Made by a program: the position numbers and the translations under genes. 64,000 bases of DNA from WRHT01 sp031550525 (GTDB lineage: Bacteria > Desulfobacterota > Desulfovibrionia > Desulfovibrionales > Desulfovibrionaceae): contig JAVBON010000005.1 in assembly GCA_031550525.1 (NCBI GenBank), positions 6,017 to 70,016 on the forward strand, written 5' to 3'. Positions 43,448 through 51,727 of this stretch are shown here, piece by piece. Below the pieces are notes generated by a model, which made no database searches, was not told where the DNA came from, and saw nothing but the letters and a program-made list of their open reading frames with translations. Within the stretch, counting starts at the first letter, position 1. Each line of letters opens with the position of its first letter.

Positions 43448-44350
43448 TTAAATTGCGGCGGCCCAGCCCCTGTTAAGCCTGCGGCGCAACAGCCAGGCCA
43501 GGGCCGAAAGAAACAGGGAAATGCACAAATACACGGCAGCCACGGTAAGCCATATTTCCAGCGACATAAAAGTGGAAGATATGCTCATTTTGCCCTGAAA
43601 TGTAAGCTCGGCAACGGAAATAACGCTGGACAGAGAGGTATTTTTGATCAGGGTTATACACTCGTTAAGCAGAGGCGGCATGCAATTGCGCAGGGCCTGC
43701 GGCATGAGCACCGATTGCGCCGTCCGCAAGGGCGAAAGCCCCAAGCTTATGCCTGCCTCGTATTGCCCGTCGGGCAGGCTGAGTACCCCGGCGCGCATAA
43801 TTTCCGACATATAGGCCCCTTCAAACAGGCTGAGGGCGATAACGGCGGAGGTTTCCGCCTCCAGCCCGAGGCCGGGGCCGATTACAAAATATACGAACAG
43901 TATCTGCACCAGCAACGGGGTGTTGCGTATAAGCTGTATGTAACCCAGCGCCATGGCGCGGGCCAGCGGCCCCCCGGCCAGCCGCAGGGCCGTGGCTAGC
44001 AGGGCTATGGCAAACGCGCACAAAAGCGAGGCCGCCCCTATGCGGGTTGTCATAAGCAGACCCAAGGCCAGCGGGCTGTCGAATATGGAGCCGCCGCTCC
44101 CCAGCAGAAATACCGTATCCACCCTATACCATTGCCAGAAATAACCGCTGGAAGACGCGCCTTTTACAATTGCGGTCAAAATGAGCAGGCAGATCAGCAA
44201 GTAAAGCGAAAACCCGGCAATATTGCCCGGCCTGAGCCATTGGCCGGGCCGCGCTGGCATGACGCCGGTTTTGTCCGGCAAGGGGGCGTCCGGGCCGCAT
44301 ATGCTGTTGGGCCGGCTCGCGCGTGGCGGGCCTTGGGTGCGTGGAGCCAT
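43448..44350 (-). CDS. Amino-acid ABC transporter permease
   Basis: A 300-residue HisM-family permease with the EAA loop (YEAGISLGLSPLRTAQSVLMP) and a conserved LIKNTSLSSVISVAELTFQG segment, also present in the other permease (LIKDSSIVSAISVAELTFQG). The two would form the heterodimeric channel. It is the first gene of the transporter set, about 85 nt downstream of the FTR-like gene on the same strand. The N-terminal 40 residues are Pro/Arg-rich and cytoplasmic. AGG lies 8 nt before the ATG at 44350. Confidence 0.9.
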   Translation of the reverse strand: MAPRTQGPPRASRPNSICGPDAPLPDKTGVMPARPGQWLRPGNIAGFSLYLLICLLILTAIVKGASSSGYFWQWYRVDTVFLLGSGGSIFDSPLALGLLMTTRIGAASLLCAFAIALLATALRLAGGPLARAMALGYIQLIRNTPLLVQILFVYFVIGPGLGLEAETSAVIALSLFEGAYMSEIMRAGVLSLPDGQYEAGISLGLSPLRTAQSVLMPQALRNCMPPLLNECITLIKNTSLSSVISVAELTFQGKMSISSTFMSLEIWLTVAAVYLCISLFLSALAWLLRRRLNRGWAAAI

Positions 44351-44435
44351 GCTTTTTGCCTGGTTAAAGATGGTAAAACAATATCGCTATCGCCAAGCGC
44401 GGTACTTGGCGGGCTGAAAACCGCCGTAAGGTGGC

Positions 44436-44774
44436 TCAGGCCAGAGTGCGCTCCACAGGGCGGCGTTCCGGCACTACCTGGCGCTCCGTTTTGCCCTGAT
44501 ATACGTCTTCGCGCACATAAAGCCCGCAGAAGCAGGAGCCGTATTCCTTCACGTCATCGGCTCTGTAGGCGCAAGGGCAGAAAATATCCGAGTCCTTTTT
44601 CCTGTCGCCCGAAGATAGCCTGCATGGGCAGGCCATATAGCCATAGTTGTCTTTTATAGCCAGAAGTGCTTCCAGAATATCCAGAGTAACGCTTTTGTCC
44701 GGGTTGAAAAAAAAGCCTTTGGGCTCGTGTATTTTTTTCAGTTGCTCGTACAATTGCTCTTTTGTAACGCTCAT
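44436..44774 (-). CDS. Ferredoxin:thioredoxin reductase-like catalytic protein
   Basis: FTR beta subunits use a [4Fe-4S] cluster next to a disulfide to pass ferredoxin electrons to thioredoxin. This 112-residue protein has the six cysteines as three CxC pairs: Cys49-Pro-Cys51, Cys66-Pro-Cys68 and Cys81-Phe-Cys83. The spacing is CPC-X14-CPC-X12-CFC, versus CPC-X16-CPC-X8-CHC in plant/cyanobacterial FTR, and the active-site His of CHC is Phe. No variable (alpha) subunit is present, as in other anaerobes. Start ATG 44774; the extension to 44834 overlaps the upstream gene and is rejected. It lies 22 nt after a glutaredoxin-like gene. Confidence 0.85.
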   Translation of the reverse strand: MSVTKEQLYEQLKKIHEPKGFFFNPDKSVTLDILEALLAIKDNYGYMACPCRLSSGDRKKDSDIFCPCAYRADDVKEYGSCFCGLYVREDVYQGKTERQVVPERRPVERTLA

Positions 44775-44796
44775 GCTTTTTACCGCCTTATGGCTT

Positions 44797-45078
44797 TTAG
44801 TCGCACATGGCGTCCACGGCGGCTCTGGCCGCATCGGTAAAGCCGATGTAAACTATGGGGTTGCCGCCGTCGCTGGGAAACATGACTATGGTTGGAAAAG
44901 ACAGCGCTGGGTTGTAACCGCGCACTTTGGCCACGGTTTGGTCGCGCTCGCTGCCTTCGAGCTTGTCCACGTATATAGCGTCGAATTTTATGGGCTTGGA
45001 ATCCATATATTCTTTGGCGCGTCGGCAGTAAGGGCAGGTGGAAAGGCCGTAAAAGACGATGTTTTTATCCTGAGGCAT
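44797..45078 (-). CDS. Glutaredoxin-like protein (CPYC)
   Basis: A 93-residue thioredoxin-fold protein with the CPYC active site (Cys15-Cys18) and the cis-proline segment SFPTIVMF. It lacks the usual GG glutathione motif of classical glutaredoxins, so its reductant may be the FTR-like protein encoded next, not glutathione. AAGGAG precedes the ATG at 45078. It is a paralogue of the upstream 45170-45496 gene. Confidence 0.88.
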   Translation of the reverse strand: MPQDKNIVFYGLSTCPYCRRAKEYMDSKPIKFDAIYVDKLEGSERDQTVAKVRGYNPALSFPTIVMFPSDGGNPIVYIGFTDAARAAVDAMCD

Positions 45079-45169
45079 GATTAAGCTCCTTATATAAATA
45101 CAGTTACATGCGAATCTTACAGGAAACATCAGCCATAACCGTTGCCATGTCCATTATATTGCGGGCGCG

Positions 45170-45496
45170 CTATTTGGCGGGCGCCGCGCCCTGCTTTTTG
45201 ATCTGCGGGTATTCGTCTTCCATTATTTCAAGGGCGTCGTCTATCTCGTCCGGCTCGTAGCCCACCACCACCTCGCCGGTATCGCCGAAGATAATGGTGG
45301 GAAAAGAAGTGCGCGGGTTGTTCTTTTTAACAAATTCCACCGCACGGTCCCTTTCTTCGTCCTTTAGGGCGTCTACCTCTATATAGTCGAAATCGTAATT
45401 TTTAGAGGCGAGGTATTCTTTGGTTTTAAGGCAGTACGGGCAATAGGTGAGGCTGAATACCGTAATGCGCTCATCAGGCACATCATATCTTTCCAT
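45170..45496 (-). CDS. Glutaredoxin-like protein (CPYC), second copy
   Basis: A 108-residue protein with CPYC (Cys19-Cys22), SFPTIIFGDTGEVVVGY and an acidic C-terminal helix (DEIDDALEIMEDEYP). It aligns with the neighbouring 93-residue protein over its length, but the pair differ in charge, suggesting different targets. GGAG lies upstream of the ATG at 45496. It probably starts the transcript that runs into the second glutaredoxin and the FTR-like gene. Confidence 0.88.
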   Translation of the reverse strand: MERYDVPDERITVFSLTYCPYCLKTKEYLASKNYDFDYIEVDALKDEERDRAVEFVKKNNPRTSFPTIIFGDTGEVVVGYEPDEIDDALEIMEDEYPQIKKQGAAPAK

Positions 45497-45573
45497 TTAT
45501 GTAAGCTCCAGAAGCTTTATATTTAAAACGGACGGTTCAGCGCAACGCATGCACACATCATGGCGCCAGGGCG

Positions 45574-46098
45574 TCAGGCCAGCCTGTCTGCTATAAGGCC
45601 GCTAAGCCTGCGCATGTAACTGTTAAAATCAGGCTCCGCAATAATCGCGCCGTCCTGCATTCGAATAATATATACACCGGGCACACTTTGCAATGAGCTT
45701 TGACCAGAAAAAAGTTCAATATCGAAATTTTTTACGTTCCACTCCAAAAACAGGCTTTCGCGAGCGGGGTCGGATTCCGGCCTTGGCTTATATTCCAAGT
45801 GCAGCACGGCGGTTTGCCCTTCGTCTTGCACAGTGAGAGAGCCTTTGCTCTCGCCGGGGCGCAGGGCGTTTTTCATATCGTTCACGCCCTGTACCACAGG
45901 GCGCAGGCGTTTTATGCGCAATTCCAAGAGCCGCTCTCCCGCTCTTTTGCCTTCGTCATGAGCCTGCCGCCTTTTGCCCATTTCATCCATAAGCATTTGC
46001 GCTGGTTCGGCTTTTTCGGCCTTTTGCGCCCTGTAGCTTTTTACCAGCCAGATAACGGCGATTATTACCAGAAAACCGAGAATCAAATTGATATGCAT
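45574..46098 (-). CDS. Membrane-anchored protein of unknown function
   Basis: A 174-residue protein not recognised. One N-terminal transmembrane segment (residues about 3-20, LILGFLVIIAVIWLV), then a charged, helical region rich in Lys/Glu/Arg (about 21-80, possible coiled coil), then a mixed domain (about 85-174). It precedes the glutaredoxin/FTR genes by 78 bp on the same strand and may belong to that unit. The SD is weak. Confidence 0.7.
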   Translation of the reverse strand: MHINLILGFLVIIAVIWLVKSYRAQKAEKAEPAQMLMDEMGKRRQAHDEGKRAGERLLELRIKRLRPVVQGVNDMKNALRPGESKGSLTVQDEGQTAVLHLEYKPRPESDPARESLFLEWNVKNFDIELFSGQSSLQSVPGVYIIRMQDGAIIAEPDFNSYMRRLSGLIADRLA

Positions 46099-46599
46099 GT
46101 TTTATATCCGGTTTTTTTGCGCAAATAGTTTTGTCTGTATAAACGGCTTTTTGGAAAAACAGATGCGCGGAGATTTCAGTATTCTTAAACTTATACCCTT
46201 GGTGCCCGCTTGGCAACCTGACGGTAAATCATGCGCCAGGCAAATGCGCGTTGGCCGGGGTGTTTCCGGAAATAGCATTTTAAGGCGGGCGGGTAGCGCG
46301 TGGCGCCTGAGCAAACGCGGGCCTGCGGCAAACCCGCTTGAATTGCGGCCGGTATGTATAATTGCGGTAAATTTCAGTTATAGCTTGACATTACGGACAA
46401 TACATTTCTAAAACAGAAGAGTGGAAAAAACCATGCGCGCGCCAAGGCGCGTGGGCTGGCCCTGCGGCATAAGGTTATAAACTAGTTCATAATTGTCTTT
46501 TGGAGACAACTTATTTTTATCTTTCAAAGAATCATGCAATTTTTCAAAGTTAAAATGCTCTAGTTATGCGTAATGCTCTAATTAAATAGGGAGTGACAA
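46099..46599. other. 501-bp divergent region before the EF-G-like gene
   Basis: No gene is seen. A TTGACA at 46385-46390 has only a weak -10 at proper distance. A TTGTCT/AGACAA hairpin lies at 46493-46509, and the 23-nt block identical to that upstream of gltB lies at 46540-46562. The GTPase SD (AGGGAG) is at the end. Confidence 0.5.
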
Positions 46600-48666
46600 A
46601 TGTCCGCTATTGAGTCTCAAAGAACCTATGCACTGGTCGGAACCGGAGGATGCGGTAAAACCAGCCTGGCGGAAATGCTTCTGCTGCAGGCAGGCGTTAT
46701 TAACCGCCTTGGTAAAATCGAAGAAGGCGCGACCGCTCTGGACTATGAGCCGGAAGAAATAAAGCGTCGCGGCAGCATACAGCCGGCCCTGGCCAATTTT
46801 GACTGGAACGGCGGCAAGCATTACTTTATGGATTTGCCCGGCGACAACAACTTTACCGGCGATATGGACGTGCTTTTAACAGCTGCGGACTTTGCCGTGT
46901 TTACTCTTGACGCAGTCGACGGCGTGCGCCCCCTTACCAAAAAGCACTGGAACGCCATTAAAAAAGCCGGAATTCCCGCCTGCTGCTTTATAAACAAGCT
47001 GGACCGCGACCGCGCGGATTTTGACGCCGCCTTTGAAGGTCTGGGCGGTTTGGGTATAAAGCCCGTGCTTATGTTCGCGCCCATCGGCGGCCCCGGCGAC
47101 TTTAAAGGTCTGGTGGACGTGCTGGGCGGCAAAGCCCTTATGTTTGGCGCCGACGGCACGGTCAAACCCGCCGATATTCCCGCTGATATGCAGGAAGCCA
47201 TGACTGTTTTGCGCGACACTGCCATTGAAAATATTGCGGAAAGCGACGAAGAACTGATGGAAAAGTACCTTGAAGAAGGGGTGCTTTCCGCTGATGAAAT
47301 AGTCAAAGGCCTGCGCAAGGGGGCCTTAAGCGGCGAGCTGGTGCCGGTAATGGCCGGTTCCGCTCTGGAAAACAAAGGCGGAGCCCAGCTTCTGGGCCTG
47401 ATCGCCCAATATATGCCATCGCCCCTGGACCGGCAGGTAGTGCTGGATGAAAACGCCGAAGAGCTTAAAATAGACCCTGCTGGCCAGCCCGTATGTTTTG
47501 TCTTCAAGACCATAGTAGATCCGTTTTCCGGCCAGTTCAGCCTGGTTCGGGTGCTTTCTGGCAGCATAAGCAGCGAAACCTCCCTTAAAAACGCCCGCAG
47601 CGGCGAAATGGAACGTTTGGGCACACCCATTCTGCTTAACGGCAAAAACCAGACGCCCACCAAAGATACGTTGCTGCCCGGCGCGCTGGTTGCCGTTGCC
47701 AAGCTCAAGAGCACGCGCACCGGCGACACTCTGGCCTCGGACAAACTCAGTTTTGTCGCTTCCGTCCCAAGCCTGCCGCCGCAGCTTATATCCTACGCCC
47801 TTTCGCCCAAGGAAAAGGGTGAGGAAGATAAAGTATACTCCGCCGTGCAAAAGCTTACGGACGAGGACATCACTCTCAAGCTTTACCGCGACGAGGAAAG
47901 CGGCGAAATAATCCTTTCCGGCATGGGGCAACTGCACATTGAAATTGCCGTGGAAAAGGCCAAGCGGCGCTATAAGGTTGATATAATGCTCAACACGCCC
48001 AAAGTGCCTTACCGCGAAACCATAAAGGGCAAGGCTCAGGTGCAGGGCCGCCACAAAAAGCAGAGCGGCGGGCGCGGGCAGTTCGGCGATTGCTGGGTGG
48101 AATTCGAGCCGCTGCCCAAAGGCTCCGGCTACCTGTTTGAAGACGCCATCGTGGGCGGCGTGGTGCCGCGCCAGTATATACCTGCGGTGGACAAGGGCAT
48201 TCAGGAGTCAGCGGCGCGCGGCTTTTTGGCCGGTTACCCCATGGTGGACTTCAAGGCCCGTTTGTACGACGGCACTTACCATAACGTGGATTCTTCGGAA
48301 ATGGCCTTTAAAATAGCCGGCTCCATAGCCTACAAAAAGGCCATGGAGACCGCCAAGCCGGTACTGATGGAGCCTATTGTCACGCTTAACGTTTCCATTC
48401 CCGACGAGTTTAGGGGCGACGTCATAGGCGACCTTTCCAGCCGCAGGGGCAAGGTGCTAGGTTCCGACTCCCTGTCCGGCATTACCGAAATAAAGGCCCA
48501 TGTGCCCATGAGCGAGATACTGCGCTATGCGCCGGATTTACGCTCCATGACCAGCGGCCAGGGCGTGTTCACGGCGGAGTTCTCGCATTATGAGGAAGCC
48601 CCCGCTCCGGTAACGGAAAAAGTGGTGGCGGAATACCAGAAAGTCAAAAAGAACGACGAAGATTAA
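46600..48666 (+). CDS. EF-G-like translational GTPase, divergent
   Basis: A 688-residue protein with the EF-G domain order I-V. The P-loop is GTGGCGKTS (residues 14-22) in place of the usual AHxDxGKTT; the G3 motif is DLPGD (residues 78-82), where canonical EF-G has DTPGH and uses that His in GTP hydrolysis; G4 is NKLD near residue 132. Domain IV/V segments such as GRGQFGDCWVEFEPL and VPMSEILRYAPDLRSMTSG are normal. It belongs to the EF-G2-like paralogues whose role in translocation or recycling is unclear. A canonical fusA is expected elsewhere. ATG at 46600. Confidence 0.88.
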   Translation: MSAIESQRTYALVGTGGCGKTSLAEMLLLQAGVINRLGKIEEGATALDYEPEEIKRRGSIQPALANFDWNGGKHYFMDLPGDNNFTGDMDVLLTAADFAVFTLDAVDGVRPLTKKHWNAIKKAGIPACCFINKLDRDRADFDAAFEGLGGLGIKPVLMFAPIGGPGDFKGLVDVLGGKALMFGADGTVKPADIPADMQEAMTVLRDTAIENIAESDEELMEKYLEEGVLSADEIVKGLRKGALSGELVPVMAGSALENKGGAQLLGLIAQYMPSPLDRQVVLDENAEELKIDPAGQPVCFVFKTIVDPFSGQFSLVRVLSGSISSETSLKNARSGEMERLGTPILLNGKNQTPTKDTLLPGALVAVAKLKSTRTGDTLASDKLSFVASVPSLPPQLISYALSPKEKGEEDKVYSAVQKLTDEDITLKLYRDEESGEIILSGMGQLHIEIAVEKAKRRYKVDIMLNTPKVPYRETIKGKAQVQGRHKKQSGGRGQFGDCWVEFEPLPKGSGYLFEDAIVGGVVPRQYIPAVDKGIQESAARGFLAGYPMVDFKARLYDGTYHNVDSSEMAFKIAGSIAYKKAMETAKPVLMEPIVTLNVSIPDEFRGDVIGDLSSRRGKVLGSDSLSGITEIKAHVPMSEILRYAPDLRSMTSGQGVFTAEFSHYEEAPAPVTEKVVAEYQKVKKNDED

Positions 48667-48686
48667 AAGCCCGAGCGGGCATACGG

Positions 48687-48707
48687 AGGGGGGCGCAAGC
48701 CCCCCTT
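48687..48707 (+). terminator. Terminator after the EF-G-like gene
   Basis: AGGGGGGC (48687-48694), GCAA loop, GCCCCCCT (48699-48706). A GCCC/GGGC hairpin (48669-48680) precedes it. The T-run is short. Confidence 0.65.
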
Positions 48708-48730
48708 GGCATATCAGTAAAAGCACAGTT

Positions 48731-48802
48731 GATGAAGCCAGATTTAGAAGATCTGGGCTCTGCCCAGACCCGCAAGGGGGTTGAACCCCCTTGCCCCCGC
48801 AA
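48731..48802 (+). repeat. Family A repeat, short form
   Basis: GATGAAGCCAGATTTAGAAG, CTGGGCTCTGCCCAGA stem, and CAAGGGGGTTGAACCCCCTTG stem. It matches 22426-22497 and 56041-56112 closely. Confidence 0.75.
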
Positions 48803-48811
48803 CTTGGATAG

Positions 48812-48880
48812 CTAAAGGGTTTGCAGCATTTCAAGCTTGGCAATACTTTCATGCCTGAAATGCTATAAACCCTTCTTTAG
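48812..48880. repeat. 69-nt imperfect palindrome
   Basis: Paired blocks: CTAAAG/CTTTAG, GGGTTT/AAACCC, AGCATTTCA (48825-48833)/TGAAATGCT (48856-48864), GGCA/TGCC. It shares the AGCATTT hairpin theme with 3281-3311. With the A-type copies either side it fills the 423-bp gap; no gene is seen. Confidence 0.6.
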
Positions 48881-49005
48881 TATGCAATCACGGGGTAAGG
48901 GCGTTGCTTGTTTCGCTTAGCTGTTAATGTTTTGGTTTGTGCCAAAAATAGAAATTCATATTATAGCTCAGAGCTGGGTTTATATGTGCAAACCAGTTCA
49001 TAAAA

Positions 49006-49079
49006 TTGCGGGGTCAAGGGGCTCAGCTCCTTGCGGGGTCCGGGGCAGCGCCCCGGAACTCATAAATCTGGCTTCATCC
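49006..49079 (-). repeat. Family A repeat, short form, inverted
   Basis: It reads TTGCGGGGTC, AAGGGGCTCAGCTCCTT stem, CGGGGCAGCGCCCCG stem and the end block AAATCTGGCTTCATCC. It is inverted relative to 48731-48802, so the two form a widely spaced inverted pair around the 69-nt palindrome. Confidence 0.75.
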
Positions 49080-49089
49080 TCTGTCTCTT

Positions 49090-50256
49090 CTAATTGTTTT
49101 TTAACCATTCAAACGCGCATTGGGCCAGTATGGCCGCGCCGTAAGGCATGCAGTCCTCGTTTAGCATTACGCCGGGGTTGTGCAGCGAAGCGGTGCTGCC
49201 GGGGGTTTGCGCGCCCAGCATGAACATGGTGGTGGGCACCAGGTTGGCTACATAGCTGAAATCTTCAGAGGCAGTGGCTACATAGTTGGGGTTTTTGGCC
49301 AGTTTTTCACTCATGCCGTCAATATACGAGACCAGTTGCTCCGTAAGAGCCGGGTCGTTTATGGTTACGGGCACTCCGGTGGGGAATTCCAGAGTTACGC
49401 TTGTGCGGTAAACCTTGCCGATGTTTTCGGCCACTTCGCGCATGCGCGTTACCAGAAAATCCCGCACTTCTTTGGAGTAGGCGCGCAGGCTACCCAGCAT
49501 GATGGCTTCTTCAGGCAATATGTTGTTTATGGTTCCGGCGCTGAATTTGCCTATGGTCAGGGCCGCCGTGGCCATGGGCGGGGTTTCTCTGGCTATAAGC
49601 TCCTGAAAGGCCAGGTATACGTGCACGGCGGTGTTTATAGGGTCCACGCCCAAATGCGGGGTGGAGCCGTGCGTGCCTTTGCCGCGCACGGTTACTTTAA
49701 AGCTGTCGGCCGAGGCGAGAATGGCCCCCTTTGTGTAGCTTACGGCGCCGGGCAGGGCGTCTGGCATTACGTGCAGGGCGAGGGCGGCGTCAACTTTTGG
49801 GTTATCAAGTATTCCGGCCTCAATCATTGCCTTTGCGCCACCAAGGCCTTCTTCGCCGGGCTGGAACATCAGCTTTACCGTGCCGCGCAATTCGTTTTCA
49901 TGCTCTTTTAGCATGGCCGCCGCGCCCAGCAACATGGCCATGTGCATGTCGTGCCCGCAGGTGTGGGCGGCGTCGGTGGTGGTTTTAAAGGGCAGGTCGT
50001 TGTCTTCGCTCATGGGCAGGGCATCGGTATCGGAGCGCAGCAAAATGGTTTTACCCCTGTTTTTGCCGCCTATAAGACAACTGAGGCCGGAATCGCATAT
50101 TTCCACAGGTTGCAGGCCCATTGCCCGCAGGCGTTGCAGCAGGTAGGCCGTGGTGTTGGGCAGGTGCATGCCCGCTTCGGCCTTTGAGTGCAAGGCGCGT
50201 CTGTCTGATTGCAGAGTTGGAAAAAGCTTGCGCGCTTTTTGCATAAAGTCGCTCAT
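49090..50256 (-). CDS. M20-family amidohydrolase (HipO/AbgA-type)
   Basis: A 388-residue dinuclear metallo-amidase that removes acyl groups from N-acyl amino acids or related amides. Metal ligands are in CGHDMHMA, FQPGEEGLGG and the C-terminal SLHNPG; the catalytic Asp is in LLRSDTDALP. Relatives include hippurate hydrolase, IAA-amino-acid hydrolase and N-acetyl-diaminopimelate deacetylase; DapL makes the last unnecessary here. Strong GGGAGG before the ATG at 50256. The Sel1-like genes lie directly upstream (15 nt). Confidence 0.9.
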   Translation of the reverse strand: MSDFMQKARKLFPTLQSDRRALHSKAEAGMHLPNTTAYLLQRLRAMGLQPVEICDSGLSCLIGGKNRGKTILLRSDTDALPMSEDNDLPFKTTTDAAHTCGHDMHMAMLLGAAAMLKEHENELRGTVKLMFQPGEEGLGGAKAMIEAGILDNPKVDAALALHVMPDALPGAVSYTKGAILASADSFKVTVRGKGTHGSTPHLGVDPINTAVHVYLAFQELIARETPPMATAALTIGKFSAGTINNILPEEAIMLGSLRAYSKEVRDFLVTRMREVAENIGKVYRTSVTLEFPTGVPVTINDPALTEQLVSYIDGMSEKLAKNPNYVATASEDFSYVANLVPTTMFMLGAQTPGSTASLHNPGVMLNEDCMPYGAAILAQCAFEWLKNN

Positions 50257-50271
50257 AAATCCTCCCGCCGG

Positions 50272-51717
50272 CTATGCTTTTAAGGCACGGCGTTTTTTGC
50301 GCCAATGCCTGTAATATATGGTACCGAGAGAAAGTAGTATGCTTGCGGCCACAAACGCATACACAGCCGGAAGGTAGCGCCGGTTATGCTCCCTGTAGTG
50401 CGCGTGCGCGTATAAAGGCAGGTTGCCGCGCATATCGTCGTAATTAAGGTAACTGTCATTGGCTTGTTCGGTAAAAAAGCCAAGGTGCCAAGGCAGACGT
50501 GCCTGCGCAGTTTGTTTTTCGGTATTGCGTCTGTCGGGGTTTGCGCCGTTTTGGCCCATATTGGCGGATATGTCGGCGGAGGTCAGGCGCAAGGCTTCCA
50601 TAAGCGGGGCCAACTCACGGTGCATGGCCTGCACTATGGGCTCGCGCCGGAAGCGCCCGCGCAGCACCATGGGCAGGCGGCGCTCGTCCAGAGCGGCCTG
50701 CCAGTTGTCCGCTTCCAGTTCCAAACGGGCTATCTGGGTTTGGTTAAGCATGCACGAGTTTTCGGGGTACTGCTCCATGCGCGGGTGCCCCTGGTTGTAA
50801 CGCAGGGCCAGCAGCGCGTATAAATAGCCTTGCTCGCAATTATTGAAGCCTGGGCCGAACTCTCCGTTATAAAAGGCGATGGATGAGCGCAAAAGGCCCC
50901 ATTCATCGCCATTAAGGGCGGCAAGCCAGGTAAAACGCCGGGCCAGGTCCTGCTCTTCGGCGTCTCCGTGTTTTTCAAGGTTCTCGCCCAGCACAAAGGC
51001 CGCGCGCGGGTAGCCCAAGGCCGCGCTTAGATAGAGGTAGTGCAATTGTTTTGAATCTATAAGGTAGTAGTTGAACATGGCTTCGGCATTGCCCAGTTCC
51101 GCCGCTTGCCGGTAAAACTCGGAGGAGGCCGTGGGCCAGCGCCTGTGCAGGTCGCCAAGGCGCAAATTCACCCAGCCGGGGTCGGTAAGCTGCGCGGCCC
51201 GTTTGCGCCAGTACTCGCTGTTATGCATCTGCTCGGGAAAATCCGGGTACATGTCTGTAATAACATAACCCCACAGGTAATAGAGCATGGACAATGCCAG
51301 CATGGCCTTGGGGTTGCCTTGCAGGGCCTCCTGCAGGCAGGGCAGATACTGTTCTAGGTTGTTGCCGTAACTGTATGGGTTTTTATAAAAACTCTGCACC
51401 AGCGGAGTATCCCAATCAGGATCTTCCCAGCCGGAGCTGAAGGGCATTTCTTGATCTTGTGGTATTACGCCTGCTCTTGGCGGCGTGTAGGCATTTTTTA
51501 CGGCTTGCGTAAGTATGGCGTCGCGCCGGGCCAGTTCCGCCGCCAGGCGTTTTTCCTGTTCCGCGTGGCTGTGGGCGGCGGCAAAAAGCTCCGCCGGGTG
51601 GAGGCAGCAAAGCAAGGCCAGGCAAAGGCTGAACGTCAGCCCCATGGGCGCGGTACGGCCCGGCCTGTTTTCAATGCGCGTTGCTTGGCGTATGCTTGGC
51701 GGTAATATGCTGAACAT
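50272..51717 (-). CDS. Sel1-like repeat protein, secreted, membrane-anchored (copy 1)
   Basis: A 481-residue protein not matched to a named family. It has an N-terminal export signal (hydrophobic MGLTFSLCLALLCCLHPAEL, near residues 25-44), a helical body with TPR/Sel1-like units (for example AAELGNAEAMFNYYLID, AALGYPRAAFVLGENLEKHG) and a C-terminal transmembrane helix (AVYAFVAASILLSLGTIYY) with a basic tail. It therefore probably faces the periplasm, anchored at the C-terminus. Start uncertain: ATG at 51717 or the Met at 51645 just before the signal; neither has a clear SD. It lies 10 nt after its paralogue. Confidence 0.7.
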   Translation of the reverse strand: MFSILPPSIRQATRIENRPGRTAPMGLTFSLCLALLCCLHPAELFAAAHSHAEQEKRLAAELARRDAILTQAVKNAYTPPRAGVIPQDQEMPFSSGWEDPDWDTPLVQSFYKNPYSYGNNLEQYLPCLQEALQGNPKAMLALSMLYYLWGYVITDMYPDFPEQMHNSEYWRKRAAQLTDPGWVNLRLGDLHRRWPTASSEFYRQAAELGNAEAMFNYYLIDSKQLHYLYLSAALGYPRAAFVLGENLEKHGDAEEQDLARRFTWLAALNGDEWGLLRSSIAFYNGEFGPGFNNCEQGYLYALLALRYNQGHPRMEQYPENSCMLNQTQIARLELEADNWQAALDERRLPMVLRGRFRREPIVQAMHRELAPLMEALRLTSADISANMGQNGANPDRRNTEKQTAQARLPWHLGFFTEQANDSYLNYDDMRGNLPLYAHAHYREHNRRYLPAVYAFVAASILLSLGTIYYRHWRKKRRALKA

Positions 51718-51727
51718 AATTGTTATT

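Noticed and set aside
44132..44659. 175-codon plus-strand ORF
   Set aside because: It lies across the permease start and the FTR-like gene in antisense; Arg-rich shadow.
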